This document shows, piece by piece, positions 56,548 through 64,000 of a DNA stretch of 64,000 nucleotides. The notes beneath the pieces were generated by a model. The model was given only the letters and a program-made list of their open reading frames with translations. It ran no database searches and was not told the DNA's origin. The first letter of the stretch is position 1. Each line of letters begins with the position of its first letter. A program made the translations under genes and the position numbers. Source of the DNA: Dipteris shenzhenensis (Eukaryota; Polypodiophyta; Polypodiopsida; Gleicheniales); assembly GCA_047967505.1 (NCBI GenBank), contig CM106539.1, one strand, 5' to 3'.

Positions 56548-56552
56548 GGAAC
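56548..56552 (+). repeat. Target-site duplication (right), GGAAC
   Basis: Exact repeat of 53563-53567, flanking the element. Confidence 0.95.
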
Positions 56553-57540
56553 GAGGTCATCTCAACCAAGAAATTGATAAGTTTATTGTACAGTACTTTC
56601 ATATCGAAATTGTATATGAAAGTGAAAAGGGAAGTACCACATATAATGCTTGGAATAATATTTTTATAGATCTTGAACAATTGCAGAGACTTATGGTTGA
56701 GTTCTACAGTATCACATTTGAAGAATGTAAAGGAGTTTCGAAGTTTTTTGTGAAGCTTGATGAGTGTGAAATCATCAAGGAAAAAAAGATGGAGAGAGTT
56801 TCTATCACTTTGATGAATCGAGCACTTGATCAATCGGTCACAAAGTCCATCTCAAAGTACTTCACTGTCCAATTGAAAAAGCACATATGGTGGTTGGGTG
56901 CATTTGAGGTATGTAAACTATCGCATTCTAAATTAGTCTTTGCTCAAAATGTAATATATTTGATATCATATATCTTGCAAACCTGTGGTTTTAAATTACA
57001 GGTGAAGACGGAGGACCATGCAGTATGAGAAACTTGTTTTCCTATATATTGGATTTGCATGGAAACTTCGCCCTAAGAGCGGAAGAAAAGGGGCACTACA
57101 ATCATTAGAAGCAGTGCTATCAAAAATTGGTCTCCATGGAGGAGATGTACATATTACAAAGGATCTTTAGAAGCAATGCCATCTATTGGTGGAGTAAAGG
57201 GTAGAAGATTTCTCTCTCATCTAGAGAGAAAAAAAAATGGCAGTAAAACAACATACGTATCAAGGATAAAGTATAACTTGTGGAGAAAAGTCCACAATGC
57301 TATCAAAGATCATTAGGCAGATGGATTGGCAAGAGATGTCAAGGAGAAGTGTGGAAATGCTTAGATAAACTTTTTGTTTTTTGTGACCAAGCCACCACTA
57401 GCAAAAATGATCAACAAGCATTTGAAGAAGCGGTAAAGAGTTTTGGAAAGGCAATGAAAGAGGCTTGGACATGTAACATCACTCATTGCATGGTAAAAAC
57501 AATATTCTATTTTTGTGCATGTTTTCTTAAAAGCAAACAA
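56553..57540 (+). pseudogene. Uncharacterised gene-like locus, part right of the retrotransposon
   Basis: The exon interrupted at 53567 continues: RGHLNQEIDKFIVQYFHIEI, NAWNNIFIDLEQLQRLMVEF, KFFVKLDECEIIKEKKMERV, KHIWWLGAFE, open to ~56909. A good GT donor (GAGGTATGTA) follows at ~56910. An acceptor TTACAG lies at ~56996-57001, with further exon-like frames near 57020-57130 (KLVFLYIGFAWKLRPKSGRK) and 57325-57490 (DGLARDVKEKC, EEAVKSFGKAMKEAWTCNIT). A GT follows the last. The product was probably a long, mostly helical protein. No named domain is recognised. It could be a low-copy gene or a species-specific repeat family. Confidence 0.5.
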
Positions 57541-58215
57541 TCTTAGTTTTATATATTCTAATGCCCACTTGCCTATGTATCAAAACAGCATATAATCTAC
57601 AATCACCTTCCTTTCTTTGTAAGAAAATATGGATGCCCTACAATTTGGTCCACATAGGGAATGGAGAAATCACACTACATGGCACAAAATGCATTCTTTA
57701 GACATACATAAGATTTTATAGGAAAACATAAAGCCAATAGTTTAAAAGAAGTGTTCCAGTGGTTCTATGGAGGAATACTACAAAGACTTTAGCTAAGAAG
57801 AAAGTTAACACATCACAGGTGAAGCTAGCTTTCAGGTTGGCTCAAAAGGAAAGGAAGTAGATTTTGGAGAACTCAAATGTAGCGCAAAGACATGCTCAGT
57901 GGAGACACTCAAAGATATTTGTAAACCACAAATGGGTAGATAGAAGCTAAGTGCTAAACCTTGATCATCAATTGGTGTCATCAAATGTAACATTTTTTTT
58001 TTTTGCAATGACCAAGACTTGGATCTTTCATTCATAAGAAGTCATTGTATGCAACCATTGAAATATTTGAAATGTACTACATATATTTCTATTTCAAAAT
58101 GTACATTGTTTTTGTCACAAATACACATAAACATAAACATAACTAAGGCATTCTAAAATGATAGTGTTCTCACAATTCAACCTTACTTCTATCTTGTAAA
58201 ATATACAATGCCATA
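57541..58215. other. Spacer between convergent gene-like loci
   Basis: AT-rich, includes a T run at ~57992-58003. An exon-like fragment may lie at 57800-57930, but no domain is seen. Confidence 0.4.
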
Positions 58216-58217
58216 CA

Positions 58218-60110
58218 AGCTATCCTTCCAATGGTTTGCCAACTTTGCTTGGAATATTTCTTTTAAAGTTGATTGGAGACCTTTTTTTCTTGAGCTGAGG
58301 AGCAACTGAACTCTTCTCATCTTGTGCAAGAGTTGTTGTGGTCGTAGTTTGCTCTTCAACTAATTTGTCGAGAAGGGCCACCAAAGAAGGCTCTCGATTC
58401 CTAATGAGCTTATGCTTTCCATAAGCTTCCAAGGAGAGGGTATCCTTTACACCACAAGCTAGTGCCCAGGCAGTATATGTCAAAAAGTAGCCAGCTCTTG
58501 AGCCTTGATTTCCAGCATAACACCCAAAAATAAGTAAAGCAGACCGCTTCTCTATCAATATGATCTTATCTGTTTGCCACAATATAGGATGACCACCCAA
58601 AACTTTTTACAAACACTTGAAAAAATAAGTAAGAGCAACCCCATCATTGCTAAGCAATTTGCTAAAAAGCAGTATCTTCGCAACAGATAGGTCTTTAATA
58701 TAATGAGAAACGCTTGATAGTTTACCAAGCCCAGGAATTCTACTTCCAGACGCCCTCAAGAGGAATGTGTCATCTTCAACAAACAACTGCCATACGCAAA
58801 ACACACTTAGATTTAAAACAAATCATCAAATTTCATATCTAAACTCCAAATGCAAGAAAGGTAGGTTCCTTACCTCAATATTCTCATCTTTCTCTAGTAT
58901 ATCATCGTTAAACAAGGAGATACCCATCACCACCTTCCCCTCGGAGCTGTCACTGATATCCAAGCTTGCTGTGAGGTTCATTCGTGCTTGGGTTTCCTGG
59001 AAGATTGTCTCATCCACCTCTTCATACATTTTGGCTTGCTCAAAACAGATGGATAATGCTTCCGAAGCATTGAATTTGTCCTCCAGTTCTAACAAAGGAT
59101 CATCCTCAATCCTTACTTCCTTGTCAACCCTACAAGATTGTGCAATAAGGGCAATTGCATAATCTTCTCTTAAATTAAATAGGCAATGTATGTCATACAA
59201 CAAGACATACTCTTTTCCCTCAATATTCAATGAGGAAAGAATGGGAGTGAGGTCAGAGCTCTCAGCCTCAACATCATCCACTATGACAACATCTCTTAGG
59301 GTCTCGTTTTTTAAGGCCACGAGGTCCAATGCTACAACTGCAAGCTCTTCCTCGGTCGGGTTGATCTTCTCTTCCACTTTTGGTAGATTTGACTTTTCCT
59401 CTGTTTCTTCTTCCTCATTGCTATCCTTTGGGTCCTCAACTGATCCATCAGCATAGTGTACATACATGGCAAATGCATGTGCCTCTTCAAGTATCCTGCA
59501 ATTGCACTTGTGTACAGTGCATATTCCCTTGTGGCAGTCTTCAAAACTGTCAAACACTTGTGCATTTGATACCTCATCCTATCGTTTGCAGCAATGTCTT
59601 TGACATGTACAAAAGTCTTGCTGTTGACAACTTTTGATCCTTCAACTATAAGCTTGTGGAAGGATTCATACATCTCTCCAAGAAAATCCTTGTGATGTGT
59701 CAGAAGAGACTGCAAATCCAACTCCTTATTGAAAATATCATGGTATTTGTGATAGTACATTTGGCATTCTGACTTCTGCAGGAATTCAAAGAGCTACAGT
59801 TGGGGTGACTTCTCTTCCTCCATCTCCTTTCCCTTACTAATTGAATGTCCACCTTTGTCTGAACCTTTATCATTGGTCTTTCTTCTCTTCACTACATCAT
59901 ACAAAATCAAAAAATGAGTCTTGCACATATAGCTAAAAAGAAACAGAAGCACTCATATAGAAATTCTTACCAGAAGATTCCTCCTTTACAGCATAAGCTG
60001 AGAGGTCAATGGTCTTCTTGATAGGTCTTGGTGCATCACTTGCATCACCTAGATGGTTAGCTCCTCCTCTTTGAAAGTTTGCAAAAAAATACGATATGAC
60101 TGTCTTTATA
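58218..60110 (-). pseudogene. Uncharacterised spliced gene-like locus, probably decayed
   Basis: Minus-strand exon-like pieces: 60110-59970 (GGANHLGDASDAP, PIKKTIDLSAYAVKEESSG then a GT donor), 59890-59560 (KRRKTNDKG, YHKYHDIFNKELDLQSLLTH, KTFVHVKDIAANDRMRYQMH), and after a one-base frame change 59557-58875. The last part carries an acidic run (SNEEEETEEKSNLPKVEEK) and ends in DENIE at a consensus GTAAGG donor. A clean intron (58874 down to ~58797, ending TATGGCAG) leads to LFVEDDTFLLRASGSRIPGL, and after one TAA stop GGHPILWQTDKIILIEK...(58600-58220). The splice signals suggest a real former gene. The frame change and stop suggest decay, unless the exon model is wrong there. Domain and function unknown. 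Confidence 0.5.
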
Positions 60111-60115
60111 ATTAA

Positions 60116-61957
60116 ATAGACTGAAATCGCATTTTCTAGCAAAAGTCCTTTTGATGCAAAAACATCATGTCCAAAGAAAATTGAGGTGAATCATTGTCTT
60201 GATCATTCAAAAGATGAAGCAGATGACTACCAGCTGATGCAGTAGAAATAGATAGATGAAGAAGACAATTGGAAAGGTAGATCAAGACTGTGGTGTATTT
60301 AAGTACGTGTATCCTTTCTGTCCATGGCTTTTGCACAAGTATAGGTAGGTGAGGATGATGATGGGAAAAAAGCAAGGTCTAAAGTATTGTCCAGATGAAG
60401 ATGAGGAAGAAGATGAAGATTCAAAACTATTGAATGGATGGAGAAAAGTGAAGATAAGAGGAGATGGCAGAGATATCCATTCCAGTCATACTTGTTGTCA
60501 GCCACACATGCCAAAACTGGTCTTCAAGGTACTACATTTAGAGTATCTAGTGATTGCATCCACCTATTTTTAGACCAAGCTGCCAGACTTAATCATTCCC
60601 TTTGTCATCTCCATCTCTAGTTTCATCTTCCTCCCTATAGGCTTGTGATAGACAACCTCAATAGCTCTATTACCCTGACCCAATACAGCTCCAAGTCCTT
60701 CCCCCAGACCCACTACAATGCTATCTCAACCCATCAAGCTGACACCCATCAAACTGTTATCCACACTGACCCAATACAACTCAAGATATATCAAGCTGAC
60801 AACCATCCCATCAAGCTCTTCTCAAGTTGATACATACTAATAAGGGTAGTACCTTTTGCTACAAAACATGATATTCATGTTTCTTCAGGAAAACTGCTTT
60901 GAATCGCCTTTTTTATCAAATTCTTGCACACCTAGCATATTTTGCTATATAAATGTGATATATGGTGTTTTAATGGAAAAGAGCCTCAAATCGCATTTTC
61001 TAGCAAAAAAAGTTATTCTCTATGTGCTGTGTCACTAGCACATAAGGAAAGGTGAGGTCTACACAATCACAGATCAAGAAAACCCTACTGCCCACAAATA
61101 TAGAAGATTCCTAAGTGATATATATGAGTACCTGGATTCGTTCTGCATGGCTGGCCCTGGTGACTTGTCTGTGGCTCTCTTGCACAGGTGTAGTAAGGGG
61201 GGGGGGTTTGGGGGGATGATGGGAGTAAGGGGGGGGGGGGGTTGAAGGGATGATGGGAGTAAGGGGGGGGGGATGATGGTAGTGATGCAGATTAGGATGT
61301 GGTGTAGGGATGGAGGAAAGTGTAGACCAAAACTGCTAGAGGGATGGAGAAAAGTGTAGATAAGGGGAAAGGGCACAGTTTTCAATGCATGACACATCTA
61401 TCTTGTCAGCCACACATGTGGAAAATGGTCTTCTAGGTACCTATGCATTTATTTCCTCATGATTTCTTGCATAGATTTTAAGACAAAACCGCCTCTAAGT
61501 AGAGCTACCCTTCATTTCATCCCTATCTCTAGTTTCAGTTGCCTCCAACCTCACTACCTCACCACCTCCAGCTCCAACCTCACCAGCTCCAACTCCCCAA
61601 CCTCACCACCTCTAGCTCCAACCTCACAACCTCACCAACTCCAACTCCAACCTCACTACCTCACCACCCACTGCAGCTTCAGCCACAACCACCATCTCAC
61701 ACCTCTCCAACTCTACACATAAGTCCAAGTAAGCAATCTGACACCTATCATTGGTTTATCCTATTGTTAAGGTGAAATGACCATTCCATAGCTTTCTCTC
61801 AAAGACACTCCCTGAAATGTTTTTTGTAGCACATCTCATCTATAATCTAGGGTTTAGGAGGATGGTGGAGTACAACTAATTGATTAGATTGGGGGCTTAA
61901 GCAAAATTTCCTCAAAAATGTGATTTGAGCTCTTTCTTTGTTTTTCTCTTCCATATC
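60116..61957 (+). repeat. Kilobase-scale duplicated unit, copy A
   Basis: Blocks found in the same order in copy B are: TCGCATTTTCTAGCAAAAG (60127), TTTTGCACAAGTATAGGTAGG (60328), TGCCAAAACTGGTCTTCAAG (60509), GAAAAGAGCCTCAAATCGC (60975), GAGGTCTACACAATCACAGA (61052), a G-run minisatellite (61197-61275), TCTTGTCAGCCACACATGTG (61393), a (CCTCACCACCTCCA)-type minisatellite (61550-61690), and AGGTGAAATGACCATTCC (61770). Copy A is longer than copy B because of extra sequence between ~60600 and ~60900. Only one short coding-like island is seen, at 61040-61189. Confidence 0.85.
61196..61280 (+). repeat. G-run minisatellite
   Basis: Three imperfect units of GGATGATGGGAGTAAGG joined by runs of 8-13 G. 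A related, shorter version sits in the duplicate at 62502-62540. High G-quadruplex potential on the plus strand. Confidence 0.9.
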
Positions 61958-63216
61958 GCGTTTTCTAGCAAAAAGTCCTTTCTCTTGATGCAAAAACGTC
62001 ATGTCCAGACAAGTTCAGGTAAATGCCTAATGGTTGCTGATGCAGTAGCATTAGATAGATCAAGATTGTGGCTTTTGCACAAGTATAGGTAGGTGGGGAT
62101 AATGATGGGAGAAAACACATGCCAAAACTGGTCTTCAAGGTACTATATTTAGAGTATGTAGTGATTGCATGCACCTATTTTTAGACCATGCTTTTTAGAG
62201 TATCATTCATTTTGTCCTCCCTACAAGCTTGTGCACACCTAGCATGTTTTCTAATAAACGCGATATAGGGTGTTATTATGGAAAAGAGCCTCAAATCACG
62301 TTTTCTAGAAAAAAATGTTATCCTATATGGACCAAGTATTGGCACCTAAGAAAAGATGAGGTCTACACAATCACAGATCAAGAAAACACTACTGCAAACA
62401 TATATAGTAGATTCCTAAGTGGTAGAATGAGTACTTGGATTTTTTATGTCGATGACTGGCCCTAGTGACTTGTCTGTGGCTCTTGCATAGGTGCAGTAAA
62501 GGGGGGGGGGATAATGATTGGGGGGGTGGGTGGGGATGATGATGGCAGTGATGCAAATCAGAACTGCTAGAGGGATGGAGAAAAGTGTAGATCAGAAGTG
62601 CTAGAGGGATGGAGAAAGTGTAGATAAGAGGATAGGGCACAGTTTCCAATGCATGTCACATCTGTCTTGTCAGCCACACGTGTGGAAAATGATCTTCTAG
62701 GTTCCTGTGCATTTATTTCCTCATCATTGTTTGCACGGATTTTGAGACAAAACCCCCTCTAAGTAGAGCTACCCTTCATTTCATCCCTATCTCTAGTTTC
62801 AGTTGCCTCCAACCTCACCACCTCCAACTCCAACCTCACTACCTCACCACCTCCAACTCCAACCTCACTACCTCCATCACAGAGTCCCACTGCAGCTCCA
62901 AATCCAACCTCCCTCACTTGCTCCAGCCACAACCTCCCCAGGTCCATCTCACACCTCCCCAGCTCCAACTCCAGCTGTACACACAAGCCTGGAGGTAAGC
63001 AATCTGTCACAAGTCATTGGTTTTTCCTGTTAGTAAGGTGAAATGACCATTCCATAGCTTTCTCTCAAAGGCACTCTACAAGTTGTTTTTTTGAGCACAT
63101 CTCATCTGCATTGTAGGGTTTAGGAGGATGGTAGAGTCCAAACTGATTGATTAGAGTAGGCTTCAGTACAGTTTCTCAAAAATGCGATTTGAGCTTGTTC
63201 TTTGTTTTTCTCCTTC
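61958..63216 (+). repeat. Kilobase-scale duplicated unit, copy B
   Basis: Head-to-tail partner of copy A: TCGCGTTTTCTAGCAAAAAG (61958), TTTTGCACAAGTATAGGTAGG (62072), TGCCAAAACTGGTCTTCAAG (62119), GAAAAGAGCCTCAAATCAC (62280), GAGGTCTACACAATCACAGA (62360), G-runs (62502-62540), TCTTGTCAGCCACACGTGTG (62662), CT/CA-rich minisatellite (62800-62890), AGGTGAAATGACCATTCC (63037). A third, short start of the unit follows at 63217 and again at ~63327 (ATATCGCATTTTCAAGCAAA), leading into the histone-like sequence. Confidence 0.85.
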
Positions 63217-63407
63217 ATATCACGTTTTCTAGAAAACTTTTAGCATGTTGGGTGTTCCTGGGGTATGTCCAAAAATATTTGCTGAAAAACGTGATTTCAG
63301 CCTTTTCTCTATCTTTTCACACCATATCGCATTTTCAAGCAAACTCTTAGATTGCTGATTTCCTTGTGATGTTTGGGTTTTTTTCCAAGAGAAGAGCACA
63401 ATATACT

Positions 63408-64000
63408 ATGGCAAGAACCAAAGCAACAGCCAGAAGGAAAGGAAAAGGACCTGACATTGCAGGGCTACCACAGCTCCATCCAGATCTAGAAATCTTCAAA
63501 GAAGGGGAAGCCTATGCACATGCTAGCAAGAAATAGGAAGAAAAGAGTGAGCCAAAGCAGATCTATCCTGATGGAGATCAAGAAGGCTCAAAAAGCCATA
63601 GGATATGCAGTACCCATGGCACCATTCCATAGTCAAGGCAATACGCATGAACTGGCATGTGGACTTTAGATGGCAAAGGACTGCACTACTTACTCTCCAA
63701 GAAGTTGCTGAAGAGTGGCTCATAGAGTTTTTCATGGAAACCATGATGGTAGCAACACATGCACATAGGGTCACCATCATTAAGAAAGACATCCAAACAC
63801 TTGTCAGGGTCAAATATAGATATGACAAGATCCTTACTGCAGAGGATTCGGATGATCTGAAAATTAGAGATATCTTCTTAGTACCTCCAGCCAGGAAACC
63901 TAAAGATGATGGATTCAAGGTTCTAGAGGTGTTTCACCAACTTCATACCAGAGGTAAGGTTTCCTATGAAGAGTCCCTCAGGGAAAGAGTCAAAGAAATA
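63408..64000 (+). pseudogene. Divergent histone H3 / CENH3-like sequence with frame breaks (runs off the window)
   Basis: ATG 63408 opens MARTKATARRKGKGPDIAG, an H3-type tail start, and ends at TAG 63534. In the next frame 63535-63630 carries SILMEIKKAQKAIGY with PMAPFH, the alphaN region. In the third frame from ~63632, IVKAIRMNWHVDFRWQ, ALLTLQEVAEEWLIEFF and HAHRVTIIKKDIQ are collinear with the H3 alpha1-alpha2-alpha3 fold. About 24 of 48 residues match canonical H3 over alpha2-alpha3. The Trp in FRWQ matches plant CENH3 (canonical H3 has Phe). After the fold the frame stays open to the window end (SDDLKIRDIFLVPPARKPKD...), an extension H3 does not have. There is no GT in the first 126 bases, so an intron cannot remove the first break. 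It is either a pseudogene or contains sequence errors. Confidence 0.7.

Noticed and set aside
63523-63918. 131-codon open frame on the minus strand at the window end
   Set aside because: Antisense shadow of the histone-like sequence, whose plus-strand translation matches the H3 fold.

Overview
This window reads as nuclear DNA of a land plant with a large, repeat-rich genome. The evidence is two spliced plant-type alpha/beta-hydrolase genes with short GT-AG introns, surrounded by decayed Ty3/gypsy, Ty1/copia, LINE and Helitron sequence, long AT-rich spacers, microsatellites and pseudogenes. The sequence alone does not fix the species; a fern, lycophyte or gymnosperm-like genome would fit. I see no bacterial gene organisation, CRISPR array, rRNA or convincing tRNA gene.

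Layout. 0-0.6 kb: end of a dead Ty3/gypsy pol. 2.2-3.7 kb: intact four-exon alpha/beta-hydrolase (copy 1). 4.8-6.3 kb: intronless, broken copy of a prolidase (Xaa-Pro dipeptidase) with a foreign ~370 bp block inside. 8.4-14.1 kb: gag remnant, Helitron helicase-protein fragment and a decayed minus-strand copia element with one LTR. 14-20 kb: AT-rich spacer. 20.3-21.7 kb: second, paralogous four-exon hydrolase (copy 2). 25.8-33.8 kb: two LINE copies tail to tail, the minus-strand one split by an internally deleted chromodomain-type Ty3 element. 34.6-35.0 kb: long inverted repeat with a near-perfect palindromic core. 35.7-40.6 kb: Ty3 element whose protease/RT-N segment lies inverted relative to gag and the rest of pol. 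41.6-49.9 kb: low-complexity and tandem repeats, including a ~1 kb purine/G-rich tract. 50.1-51.7 kb: decayed protein-kinase-like gene. 52.8-57.5 kb: decayed, spliced gene-like locus of unknown family, interrupted by a very young, complete non-autonomous LTR retrotransposon (53,568-56,547) that carries only gag. 58.2-60.1 kb: minus-strand gene-like locus of unknown function. 60.1-63.2 kb: kilobase-scale duplicated unit. 63.4 kb to the edge: divergent histone H3 fold, CENH3-like in one diagnostic position, with frame breaks.

The two hydrolases are the only cellular protein genes that look intact. Most other coding signal is mobile DNA or fossil sequence. The observations most worth following are the gag-only retrotransposon caught inside a decaying exon with a perfect target duplication, the CENH3/H3-like sequence behind a segmental duplication, the long hairpin at 34.8 kb, and the internally inverted Ty3 element.
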